Shown here in pieces: positions 1-10,303 of a stretch of DNA of 64,000 bases; position 1 is the stretch's first letter, and every line of letters starts with the position of its first letter. Both the position numbers and the translations under genes were made by a program. The notes under the pieces are model-generated. The model was not told where the DNA came from. It did no database searches and saw nothing but the letters and a program-made list of their open reading frames with translations. Source of the DNA: Shinisaurus crocodilurus (lineage: Eukaryota; Chordata; Lepidosauria; Squamata; Shinisauridae); the NCBI GenBank assembly GCA_021292165.1, contig CM037876.1:110427379-110491378 (forward strand), written 5' to 3'.

Positions 1-124
1 GTTGTTCTCCCCCTCAGTCCTCCAGCCGGCTCCAGCCATATCCCAGGAGACTTTGCGGCAGAACCCATCTTTGTCTCCTCACTTTGGCCCCCTCCCCACT
101 CTGATCATTACCCCTTTTCATTCT

Positions 125-1800
125 GAGTTTTAAAATTTATTTCTTGGAGCCTCAAAAATGCGCATTTTTAAAAATTTGGTTGGTCTTTTGCAAGTGCGTA
201 AGTGTGCTCTTATGGCTGTCTGATAGGTGTAGTCTGGCCTGGTCAATTTCCTTGTACGTTTCAGCTGTCAAAGGGAGCACTGAAGTGGAGCAGGCAACAT
301 ACAAGGAAATTAACATGATGAGGCTGCCTATCTGCTAATTTGCACACAGATGCCAAGGACCCGGGGTGGGGGTGGGGGGAGTAATACTAAAGGAAAGGAG
401 GGACCCATCAGCACAAGTCAAAACCACCAAAAATGGGGGGGGGGGAGCCAAAGGAGTAAGTGCACCAAAAAGGGGTGGGGATAATACCACCCCTTTGGCA
501 ATGTGATCCTCTCACTTTTAAGTGTTGAACTGACCCAGTGACCTCCACTTTTTCAACACTTCCCCAAGACTGCAGGAAAGGGAAGATATTAACCCCACCC
601 TTTTATGGCTCCTTTTCAGAGCATTTTCTACTGTGGTTATTGCAGTTCCCTGACAGTGCTAAAAACCACAACAACCCTGAGGTGGCTGAATGGTGCCCCA
701 TTGGAGTGTGTGCGTAAGTACCTCTGGTGCTGGCGCCCCGTTTGCCCATCCTGTTCTGCCACCTCTAAGGGCTTTTTTGGGTTTGTTTTTTTTTAAACTG
801 TGAGGAATGTTTTTGTAGCCTTTTTGTGGGGACTGGGAAATATATGCAAATTTTATGACTGGGAAGTAAATGGAGGGGAAATTTGCACACCTGCAGCAAC
901 TGCTCCTTTATTGCAGGTGAACAAATTTCCCCTCCATTACTTCCCAGTCCTTAAATTTGCATATATTTCCCAGTCTAAAAAATTTGTACAAATATTCCTG
1001 AGGTTTTTTTTTTAACCCCTTAGACAGTGCCAGAATGGGATGAAGCAAACGGGGCACCAGCCCCAGCAGTACTTACAGCCCCCCCCCAAGGAGTCCCATT
1101 CACTCCTTCCCATGCAGCCACCTTCTAAGGCACTGTTCTCCAACCTTGGGTCCCCAGATGTTTTTGGCCTACAACTCCCAGCATGCCCCAGCCAGCTATG
1201 TTCTAAGGGTTTTTTGGGGGTGGGGTGGGGGAACTGTTAGGGAACTGCAGTAACCGCAGCAGTAAGGAGCTCCAAAAAGGTGCTGTGAAAAGGGGCGGGG
1301 GAGTTAATATCTCCCCTTACCAGAGTGGCTAGCGAGTTGGGGAAGTGTTGAAAAGGTGGGGGACACTGAGAAGTGTCAGTTTAACACTTAAAAGTGAGAG
1401 GATCACCTTGCCAAAGGGGAGATATTGTCGTCGTCCCCTTTTGGTGCACTTACTCCCTCTGCTCCCCCCCACTCCGTTTTCACTGCTTCTGAATTGTGCT
1501 CCTGGATCCCGCCTTTCTCTGGCTATTGTTTCTTCGCCTGTCCTTCACAACTGTGCACAAATTAGCTGATAGGCAGCCTCATCTTGTCCATTATCTTTTC
1601 CATTATCTTGTCCATTATCTATTATACTCCACTTCAACCACTTCCTTGGCACCTGAAACAGACAAGGAAATTGACCAGGCAAGACAGCTGTAAGAACGCA
1701 TTTGTTCACTTGCAAAAGAATGACAAAAATAATAATTAAAAAAAATCATGACCCCAATTGTGCATTTCTGAGGCACTGAAAGATAATAATAAAAAGCCAA
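125..1800. repeat. Large foldback (inverted-repeat) element, about 1.7 kb
   Basis: The left arm (about 125-870) and right arm (about 940-1800) are imperfect reverse complements. Matching landmarks include GGTCAATTTCCTTG near 240 with its complement near 1665, GAGGCTGCCTATC near 320 with its complement near 1575, CAAAGGAGTAAGTGCACC near 450 with its complement near 1440, and GTGATCCTCTCACTTTTAAG near 502 with its complement near 1390. A smaller hairpin sits at the centre (AATTTGCACACCTGCA and its complement, about 880-935). No transposase reading frame is visible, and short open frames inside are not convincing. It is probably a non-autonomous DNA transposon of the foldback type. The superfamily is unknown because no clear target duplication was found at the outer ends. 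Confidence 0.75.
1131..1200 (+). mobile_element. One-armed hAT MITE inside the foldback
   Basis: The left arm of the common palindromic MITE (TGTTCTCCAACCTTGGGTCC, then a CTACAACTCCCAGCATGCC core) is present but the right arm is missing. The copy is nevertheless bracketed by an exact 8 bp duplication TTCTAAGG at 1123-1130 and 1201-1208, the length made by hAT transposases. Either a deleted copy transposed or the right arm was removed exactly to the target duplication. Confidence 0.7.
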
Positions 1801-3264
1801 GGACTGAGTGATGGTCCTTCCGAAGTGCTGTTTCGGCATTGGTGGAAAGGCAGTCACTGGTGAGATTATGAAAAGTGAGCAGCACAGGCTTTTTTTTGCT
1901 GCTCCTGCCAAATGGCTTTGTAGCCGATCCCAGCAACCCACAATGAAATTGCTCTCTTGGGTTCGGACAACATGTCAACTCATTGGGATCCAACCAACCC
2001 CAGAACAAGCCATGGTTATCAGGGTGGCTTGTTTGTGAAAAATAAACCATCCTGTGGAAAGTGGTTCGGGTTCGCACGACACAACAACCCATCATGGCTA
2101 GCTGCCCACCATAGATTGATGTGTCATACAAACCAGGTCAATGGATCACTACTCATGTGCTCTTATATAACTCTCATTTACTTTAGTGGAATTTATATAG
2201 AAGAACTTGCTTCTGGAGTTTGCCCTTTGTGAATATAGGTGCAACTATTTGAATAGGAGCAAAATGAAAATGTTATGCAGCAGAGATTCCATCTTTTCTA
2301 AAGCTATGTAGTTCTGTCTATTACCCTACATTTCTTCCACCTCTCAGCTGTCCTTGTGAACATTTTCACTATACATAGACATCTCCTAACATAAAAGATA
2401 TGTTGTGTTTTGATGAATTGAGCTAAAAAATAATAGTGTAGTCTTTTTCATGTCTGTAAGTCCTGTTACATTCAATGGGACCTTCTTCCAGGAAAGTGTG
2501 TATAGAATTGGAGCCTAAATTGATATACACATATTATTCTTAGAAAGAAGTACATGCATTTTAATTATTCATATTTCTGCAGAAAATGTAAATGAGATGT
2601 GGCCCAAGGTAACATGTTTGTGTATAGAGTTAATATAGAATGCTAAATAACTGTAAAGTGTAGGTAGATATAGATAAATAAATGTGATTGTGGCATAGTT
2701 TGCTATAAGATTCATCTCCTACTATTATAGTCCAATAGCAGTTGATCAATCTGAAATAAACATTTGTGAATATATGAAATATTCCATGTCCTGCCAAATA
2801 CTTCCTTTCCTTATCTTAAGGAGATACCTTGTCAATTTCTCTTTCCTGATTTTGATGGAACCTATGAAATTGACACAAGGTCTATGGAGGTGTTCTCCTA
2901 CAAGATGAGTAGACTTAAAGTGGGGATGGGATCTGAGTGTGCACACAAGCCCTGCCCCCAAATGTCCTGTGCCCCCAGCTGCCTTACAGTATTTAGTGCA
3001 AAGTTCTGAAAAGGGCTTGTAAGTGCATTTGGTGCTGCCTTATCAGGGTTCCCAATCATGGGAGCTTTGTAAATGCATTCAGCCACACATGCTTTCAAGG
3101 CTCAAGATCTTCATGCTAAATGAGTGAAGATCTATTAGGCAGCCAGAAGCTAATAGGGATTTAGGGGTGGGGCTTGGGTGTGCACCCACATCTCATACTC
3201 GCCTTAGGTCTACTCATGTTGCAGGTGAATGCCTGCATAGTTTTAAAGCCTTTTCTCAATGGTC
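1801..3264. other. Intergenic stretch, nothing firmly identified
   Basis: AT-rich DNA without a credible reading frame. A stretch at about 1900-2120 with repeated CAACCCA, GGTTCGG and CCATGG-like words looks like an old repeat. A short word near 2445-2515 resembles the CAATCCTAT/ACTCAGAAGTAAGCC palindromic repeat seen elsewhere in the window. Confidence 0.4.
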
Positions 3265-3282
3265 TTAAGGTACATGATTCAA

Positions 3283-3400
3283 CAATCTTGCTGAAGCTAA
3301 GTAGATCTGAGACTGGTTAGTGCATGGATGGGAGAACCCTCTGTACTCTGCCCTGAGTTCCAAGGTGGAAGAAAAGTAGGGACTTCCCCCTCCCAGCCTC
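3283..3400 (+). repeat. Old 5S-rRNA-derived SINE fragment
   Basis: GAAGCTAAGTAGATCTGAG followed by CTGGTTAGTGCATGGATGGG matches the internal promoter part of vertebrate 5S rRNA (GAAGCTAAGCAGGGTC, TTAGTACTTGGATGGGAGACC) with substitutions. It is more diverged than the copies at 6587, 22237, 24104 and 50699, and its 3' part differs from theirs. Confidence 0.6.
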
Positions 3401-4717
3401 CCATAATGGTGCCCCTGGGAGAAATGCAAATCCACTATTTCTGTCACTCCACATGAGTGAGGTGGTTGTTCCTCACCTCCCTGCATACCAAAGACATTGA
3501 AGCTACCTGGATCAGTCCTTGGGGAGGATGGTCATATAAGCATGAACTAGCTGGTAAGAATCCACAGGTTCATTATTTCATGCTGAGCAGTCCCCCCCCC
3601 CCGCCCCAATTAAGGGAAGAGTTTGCTCTCTTCTGCTTAATTTCATCATGATGTGCTGACCACAAACCTAGTGGCCTTGCCTACCTCTGTAACATCAAAG
3701 TGAGGCTCCACAAGGATTTCCCTTCCCACAAAAGCAGAATTTACAACAAAAGCTCCCAGGATGTTCCTTGAAGGCTCCTCACACTGTGGTCTGCTCTTCA
3801 CCCTTCACCTGCCAGAATGTAGCCTGACATCACAATGTGCCAGGAGACATGAGCATTTCCATGGCAACAGTCAACACTACAAGGAGGAAGCCTAGTTGGC
3901 CAAAGGCCTGGTATATGACATCTCCTGAAATTAAGGAGACATTTCTTGGATCTTTCTAGTGTGGATTTTGGATCTGTTTCTAAGCAGATTAAATAGGACA
4001 GTGATCTCAGACACAGTAATGTACTATGGATTTTGCAGCTGTATTTTCTTCTTCTTCAAGGAAAAAAATTATTCATTTGTTTGGCTTTGTGTAAATGGGG
4101 ATAGTCTAAAGATAAAACCCACAATAATACCATACATTTATTTCTGTATATCTGGTCTGCAAAATTTGTGACCCACCAAGCTGAAAGCAGTCTACAAACC
4201 AGCTTGGAAACCACCCTATCCCCATTTTTTTGCAAGCTAACAGGCAGTAAAAGCCTGAGGTTTATAAAGCCCCTAGTGGGCCTACCAGGCCTAGATGGCA
4301 GGCAGGCTGGCTGCATTTCAGTTGGTAGGTCACAAGTTCTTCAGGCCTGTCTTAGTTAAATGTATGCCATTGCTATGTTTGGAATGATAGGAACATACAG
4401 AAGGATTGCCATGCACTCTCAGTTTTATGGATTGATCACATTTTGGGAGTTCAGTCAATAATAAGTAAAAAGCTTATGCTAAGAGTTTGTCCATGTCTTT
4501 TGTTGTTCGTCATTAGAAACAAAATCCCAGAGTACTGTACAAATGTGAATATTGCATGCGTGAGACTTGTGGAAGATCATTCCTACCTGTCACAGCTAAG
4601 GGGAGAGGACAGGAGTCTCTGTGTGTGTTCTCACCCAAAGGAAATCAAATCCAATGGGACATGCTACTCCTGGAGGTTCTCACCACTTGGGCCAGCTGCT
4701 CTCAGATGGATAGGATG
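3401..4717. other. Intergenic stretch, nothing identified
   Basis: No credible coding frame, RNA gene or clear repeat boundary was recognised. A C-rich run occurs at 3592-3605. Confidence 0.4.
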
Positions 4718-4853
4718 CAGGGCTCTCCAACCTTGAGTCCCCAAATATTGCTGGACTACAGCTCCCAGAATCCCTTGCCATTAGCCATGCTGGCTGGGTA
4801 TGCTGGGAGCTGTAGGCCAGCAACATCTGGGGACCCATGCTTGGAGGACCCTG
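4718..4853. mobile_element. hAT-type palindromic MITE
   Basis: The ends are CAGGGCTCTCCAACCTTGAG and a diverged complement ending GGAGGACCCTG. The arms carry CTACAGCTCCCAGAATCC and GCTGGGAGCTGTAG. It is the same subfamily as the copies at 31420 and 54165. The flanking 8-mers are no longer an obvious duplication. Confidence 0.65.
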
Positions 4854-6586
4854 AGGAAACTGATAAATGAAAAAGATATAATAGACAGGATAGGCACTGG
4901 ACCAACTGGTGGGTCAGGACCCACAAGTGGGCCATGTAACTAACATCACTATTTTCTTTTTTGGTTTGGGGAGAGACACAAGCACACAGAGAGACTAGAT
5001 GCAAACAAAGGCAAGAGTTATTTAATATTTAATAATTCTGTAAAAGTGGGGCCCCACAATCAAATGTTGTAGTGTTTCTGTTACCTGAGTTTGTGGCTGA
5101 GGGTGTGCATTTGTGAGAAGCCAAAAATAAGCTGTGGGATATTGCCTTAAATGATTTAAATTTAAATGTCGTATCAAATGTAAAAAGGGACAACTTAAGA
5201 AAAATAATTTTAAGGACATTTGGGGATTATTTCTAGATTTTGTTTTAATAAAGGGGAAAGGGAACATGCCATGTCAAGATATGTTGTATTTTTGGAATAA
5301 TGAACAATAATTGATTATAGCGATAAAGAATCTTTTGGTCCTGTGGTGATGGGAGCACTATATAAGTTTTGTGTATGTCACTTTAGTTGTTTTATATACT
5401 ATTTGAAAAAATTTTAAATAAAAATTTAACAAAACAAAAATAAGCATCAAAGATAGGAATCCAGGCTCTAATTTGGGTTTTATGTTGTGTGTAAAATTGG
5501 ATCTTATGTTATGGTTTTTTTTGTTTTTTTTTTAAACAACATTTAAAAGTGCAACCAGTCTGGATGCAAGTCAGTGGGGCATGAGGCTCCTGCCTGCAGC
5601 TGAGTGCTAGAATTAGCCTAGGAGGTCTCAGGAGGCAATTTAAGTAGATTGACCTTTGCTACAACCTGAGCGGTATGGGGATTTTCACTGGGAATTGTCT
5701 CTCAGCACAGTCCTCCAACCTGCAATAGGGATATAACAATTAACTATGCTCCGGGTTTGTCATATACTGTCCTCTCAGCCCAACGTGCTATAATATATGG
5801 GGCTATCAGCAATGCTAACATTGTACGGTTGGTGTAAACTACTTTCTCAGTTTCAACCCAACCTGCAGTACAGATTTAATAAAACCTCTGGACAACATTG
5901 CAGGGTGGTTGTGAATACCAAAAGCCTGACCTGCAGTATCCAATGTGAACTAGACCGCAGGGCTATCATAAGCCACTCTTGCTCAGCCACCGCTCATTTC
6001 AACCTGCAATAAGGGGACAATGAACTACACTCACTTTAGAATTTGCATTAGTAGGACTATTTTTCTTCCATTTCCCCCCTCCGTCTTGCTTTTCCAACCA
6101 CTCTTTTCCATTCCTCCTCCTCCTGATTTTCCATTATTTTCACACTCAACACATTTTGTTGCCACTGATAATGCTGTCCTCACTGGGCTGTTTGGGGGTT
6201 TGCCCTCCCGTAGGATTTCTTTGTTAAGATCATTTGTTCTTTTGCAAACCTCAGGTTTTGCCAAGTTTGCTGATCCTTCCTACTGCTATTTGGCTACATA
6301 TGCACAGGCACTCTCTCCTGAAGGATGGAAATATATTAGAGGAGGAGAGGGAATTTCAGCAGTGCCTATTGTCATGCAGGGGAGAGAAAAGCAGCAACTA
6401 TTAGCACGTACACCCTGCCCTCCTTTCTCTATGTTATCCTAAAGAGAGTAGAAGAAAAGTAAGCATATATATAGTAAGAACTGAAAAGTTAGATCCCACC
6501 TTGCATTTTCAGGTTAAATATGGATCCAGGGTCTGAAAAGGTTGAAGTCTAATGGGAGAGAGGGAACACTGCTGGTAACAGATTCA
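4854..6586. other. Intergenic stretch with possible old LINE 3' DNA
   Basis: About 5020-5440 is AT-rich and ends in a run like AAATTTTAAATAAAAATT, which would suit a decayed LINE 3' end, but no protein similarity was recognised. 5640-6460 has several short open frames without a recognisable domain. Confidence 0.35.
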
Positions 6587-6714
6587 GACCTGTGGCTCAC
6601 ACTGGCTCAGCTTGACTGAGCATGGAAAGTTAAACAGGGTCAGGCCTGGTTATTACTTGGATGGGAGACCCCTCCTCTGTTTTCCTGCTTTGAGCAGGGG
6701 GTTGGACTCAATGG
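6587..6714 (+). repeat. 5S-rRNA-derived SINE, 5' part (split by a LINE)
   Basis: The head resembles 5S rRNA: CCTGTGGCTCACACTGGCTC, then CAGGGTCAGGCCTGG and TTACTTGGATGGGAGACC. It stops at TGGACTCAATGG (6703-6714), where a LINE has inserted. The same 12 bases recur at 8755-8766 and the SINE resumes there. Confidence 0.85.
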
Positions 6715-8754
6715 TACAAACCCTTTACAATCAAAAGATGGCACCAAACTCTTAAAAGACAAAGAGTCTATTGCACTGCGTTGGAAAGAGCATTATTATG
6801 ACCTTTTAAATCGTAAATCTAAGGTGGATAATGAGATTTTTTCACAAATCCCGCAAAAACAAATTAGAGAGGAACTTGCAATACTCCCCACTTTGGATGA
6901 AGTAAAAAAAGCCATTAATCAAATGAAGAATAACAAAGCTAGTGGACCAGATGGGATTCCTGCTGAAATCTTTAAAGAAGGGCCCCCCGAACTTGTACAA
7001 CATCTTCATAAACTCATCGAAAAAATCTGGATAAGAGAAGAGATCCCAGAAGACTTCAGGGATGCCATAATTATCACCCTCTTTAAGAAAGGTGATAGAA
7101 CAGACTGTGGAAACTATCAGGGCATTTCTCTCTTAGCCACCGCAGGTAAAATATTTGCCAGGATTCTCGCAAACCGTCTTCTATCTATTTCAGAAGAGAT
7201 CCTCCCTGAAACTCAATATGGTTTCCGCCCCTCTAGAGGGACAATAGACATGATTTTTACTGCACGTCAGCTCCAAGAAAAATGCCGGGAGCAAAACCAA
7301 CCCTTTATATGGCATTTATCGATCTTGCTAAAGCCTTTGATACTGTAGACCGAACAGCTCTCTGGACTATCCTTATGAAAATTGGATGCCCCAAAAAATT
7401 TGTGAATATCTTGCGACTTCTCCATGACAACATGACGGCTACGGTCTTGGACAACAACGGCTCTCATGGTGCTCCATTTAAAGTGGGATCAGGTGTTAAA
7501 CAGGGATGTGCTATCGCCCCACATTATTTGCTATTTTCATTGCCATGATTTTACATCTTGTCGAGGGGAAACTTCCCACTGGTGTGGGAATTATATATCG
7601 AACAGATGGAAAGCTTTTTAATCTCAGCAGGCTGAAAGCAAAAAGTAAGGTAATTACAACCTCTGTTGTGGAACTTCAATATGCTGATGATAATGTGGTC
7701 TCCGCACATTCAGAGGATGATCTCCAAACTATCCTAAATGCTTTTGCAGAAGCATACGGAAAACGTGGTCTCTCACTTAACATCAAAAAACCCAAAGTGC
7801 TTCATCAGCAAGTACAAGCTAACCCTTTGGTGATGCCATCTATCCAGCTTGGCGGGACAATACTGGAAAATGTCGATCATTTTCTCTATCTTGGCAGCTA
7901 TCTTTCTGTTACAGCTAACATCGACAGTGAAATCCAGTATCGTCTGAGCTCCACAGGTGCCGCGTTTTCTCGAATGAAACATAGAGTGTTCGAGGATCGG
8001 GATATTTGTAAGAAGACCAAAACACTGGTTTATGAAGCCATTGTATTACCAACTTTATTGTATGCCTGCGAAACATGGACTATCTATAAACGTCACCTCC
8101 AACTCCTTGAAAGATTTCATCAACGTTGCCTCCGGAAAATCCTGCGAATTACTTGGGAAGATAGGCGAACAAATGTCAGTGTACTGGAAGAAGCAAAGAC
8201 TACTAGCGTTGAAAAAATGATCCTTCAACGCCAACTTCAGTGGACCGGTCATGTTGTTCGAATGCCTGACTGCCGTCTCCCAAAGCAGTTACTTTATTCC
8301 CAACTCAAGGATGGAAAGCGGAATACCGGTGGTCAATATAAGAGGTTTAAAGATGTTCTTAAGGCTAATCTAAAAAAATGCAATATAAACATCAAAAACT
8401 GGGAAGCTCTGGCCCATGAACGATCTAAATGGAGGTTGGCCTTTCACAAAGGTTCTATGGACTTTGAAGAAGCCTGAGTGCAAGGTGAAAGGGAGAAACG
8501 TGCTAAGCGAAAAGCACGTCAAATGAATCCTTTACAGGACCATCTTCCATCTGGTAACCTGTGTCCTCACTGTGGGAAGCTGTGTGGATCTAGAATTGGC
8601 CTCCACAGTCACTTACGGACCCATCGCTAGAGTCTACACAATTTTCTTTAGAATTTTCCTCCTTTTAAAATCTCCTTTTTGTAAAAAAATAATTATTTTT
8701 TTTATCCTGGAAGACAATCTTACTCGGTCACGAGTGATCGCCTGACTGACTGAC
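6715..8754 (+). mobile_element. 5'-truncated non-LTR retrotransposon (RTE-like, zinc-finger-tailed)
   Basis: This is a LINE insertion flanked by the 12 bp duplication TGGACTCAATGG (6703-6714 and 8755-8766). The endonuclease half is missing. Translation begins inside the region before the reverse-transcriptase palm, continues through the C-terminal region and ends with a C2H2 zinc finger. The 3' end is a short tandem tetranucleotide, (CTGA)n, at 8741-8754, rather than poly(A). Short-repeat 3' tails are known in RTE-type LINEs, but the clade is inferred from style only. Confidence 0.85.
6737..8630 (+). pseudogene. LINE reverse transcriptase, frameshifted, with C-terminal C2H2 zinc finger
   Basis: Three reading frames together cover one ORF2-like protein. 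The first (to about 7300) has KASGPDGIPAEIF and the KKGDRTDCGNYQGISLL motif. The second (about 7290-7525) has AFIDLAKAFDTVDR and GSGVKQGC. The third (about 7525-8477) has the catalytic LQYADDNVV motif and a C-terminal domain. Frame changes near 7300 and 7525 and a TGA at 8475-8477 break it. After the TGA the same frame stays open to a TAG at 8628-8630 and encodes a basic linker, then a finger with C-x2-C-x12-H-x3-H spacing. The element was therefore once a longer protein. The family is abundant in animal genomes. This copy is dead. Confidence 0.85.
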
Positions 8755-8800
8755 TGGACTCAATGGCCTTGTAGGCCCCTTCCAACTCTATGATCAGCTT
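8755..8800 (+). repeat. 5S-rRNA-derived SINE, 3' part with CR1-like tail
   Basis: GGACTCAATGGCCTTGTAGG followed by CCCCTTCCAACTCTATGAT continues the SINE interrupted at 6714. The end resembles the 3' terminus of CR1 LINEs (CCTTCCAACTCTATGATTCT), the sequence thought to recruit the partner reverse transcriptase. Confidence 0.8.
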
Positions 8801-9040
8801 ACAGAGCAATCCTGTACATGTCAACTGAGAAGTAAACCTCATTGAGCTTAAAGGAAGTTACTCACAGGTACCGTAAGTGTTATAGGATAGCAGCCTTAGG
8901 GCACACAATCCTATGCATGTTAGAGAGAGAGAAGTCCTACAACTCCCAGCATGCCCGAGCCAGCTTTGCAATCCTATACATGTCAACTTAATAAACCTTT
9001 AAAACATATACAATTTAAAATGCTTGAAAATTTAAAATTA
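8801..9040. repeat. Fragments of CAATCCTAT-type palindromic repeats
   Basis: 8809-8895 resembles the palindromic repeat with AGAAGTAAACCTCATTGAG. About 8895-8990 has one arm of the GGGYGCAATCCTATGCATG MITE with a CCTACAACTCCCAGCATGCC core (8938-8957). Boundaries are unclear. Confidence 0.5.
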
Positions 9041-9048
9041 CTTATTTC

Positions 9049-9194
9049 CAGTGCTTTTTTTCTGGAGAAAAGGGTACCGGAACTCTTGGATTACATTTCC
9101 TCGGGAGTAGATGGCGATTAAATTGTAATGCAATTAATAGAAGAAAAAGTGCTGGAACTCAGTTCCGGTGAGTTCCACCAGAAAAAAAGCCCTG
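9049..9194. mobile_element. hAT-type MITE with perfect 8 bp duplication
   Basis: The terminal inverted repeats are CAGTGCTTTTTTTCTGG at the left and CCAGAAAAAAAGCCCTG at the right. The flanks are an exact 8 bp duplication, CTTATTTC, at 9041-9048 and 9195-9202. Inner arms also pair (ACCGGAACTC and GAGTTCC). There is no coding capacity. Confidence 0.88.
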
Positions 9195-9394
9195 CTTATT
9201 TCAAACGAATTGACATAGCTAGCAAAATAATAGTAGTTCTACTTGAAAGGGAGCAACAATGTCTAGCAGATCAGAGCAGTATCATTTTGGAGCTTTTCTA
9301 GTAGAAACCATTTCATTCCAGATTTGTCCACCCCACCCTCACCCACCCTTCTCCATTCTCATCCTCCTTCCCCCACCTAATCCCAAACAATAAA

Positions 9395-9510
9395 AAGAAA
9401 CTATTGTGATGGTGGGGTAGTGGACAGAGTTGCTGGAGTTTAAATTCCTGCTTCGCCATGAAACTCACTGGGTAACCGGGGGCCATTCACTCTGCCTCAA
9501 CCTAAACAAT
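9395..9510 (+). repeat. tRNA-derived SINE fragment
   Basis: CGCCATGAAACTCACTGGGT and the preceding tRNA-like head match the more complete copy at 55493, with many substitutions. The 3' half is missing or decayed. Confidence 0.55.
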
Positions 9511-9708
9511 TTCATTGTGCAGATAAAATAGGATCACCAGGCACAGTGGGTCCATTAGGGCCTGTGGGGCAGAGCCCCAGCTGTATCTATGAATCTCCCA
9601 CCTATAAGCGCCCAGCTGCCCAGCCCCAGGCACAAGTCAACAAGTGTTAAAACTTTCTTTCACCTCTGCACTGCCTTTTGTTTGGTTTGGTTAAATCACT
9701 ACCAGTGG

Positions 9709-10295
9709 CAGGGCTGGCGCTACCGCTAGGCAAACTAGGCGGTTGCCTAGGGCGCGTGGCTGAAGAGGGCGCAGAAACGCTGCGCTCCTCTTCGCTGCCG
9801 CGCCGCCCCCGCCGGGCCTCCCCCCTGCCCGCCGAAGCCGCCGCCGGGCCTCCCCCCGCCCGCCGCCGTGCCTCCCTGCCCGCCGTCGCTGCGCTCCCCA
9901 CCCGCCACCGCCGCCGCGCCTCCCCGCCCGCTGCCGCCGCCGCCGCCTCCCCTCCCCTCCCCTCGCCACCTACCTTCTCCGCGTCGCTTCCAGAGCCCCG
10001 CCCGTGTTGTTTTGGCGGGAGGAACCAGGGCAACAGGGCTTAAACAGCCCTGTTGCCCTGGTTTCCCCGGCAAAAAACAGAGTGCGGGGGTCCCGTCACG
10101 TCACTTCCTCCTCGGTTGCGGCGGCGGTGGCAGCCAGGGCGGGGGGAAGGTAGGTAGGTAGGTGGTGGTGGTGGCGGCGCGGGGGGGGGGCTGCAGAGCA
10201 GGGCTGCTTTGCTCCGGAGCCCCCCCCACAGCACGAGAGCGTCGGCGCTAAATATAATTCCGCCTAGGGCGCCAAACTGCCTTGCACCAGTCCTG
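9709..10295. mobile_element. GC-rich non-autonomous hAT element
   Basis: The ends are CAGGGCTGGCGC (9709-9720) and its near complement GCACCAGTCCTG (10284-10295), 10 of 12 paired. An exact 8 bp duplication, ACCAGTGG, lies at 9701-9708 and 10296-10303. Both ends also carry CCTAGGGCGC words. The interior is extremely GC-rich, with CCG/GCC-type low complexity at 9790-9970, and has a near-perfect hairpin at 10022-10067 (CAGGGCAACAGGGCT and its complement). Long open frames on both strands here come from base composition and are not genes. Confidence 0.88.
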
Positions 10296-10303
10296 ACCAG
10301 TGG

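Noticed and set aside
6020..6442. 140-codon frame rich in Phe/Pro/Ser
   Set aside because: Pyrimidine-rich DNA yields such frames. No domain or conserved word was recognised.
6603..6690. Possible functional 5S rRNA gene
   Set aside because: Only the internal promoter portion resembles 5S rRNA. The head and tail are those of a SINE and the same unit recurs four times.
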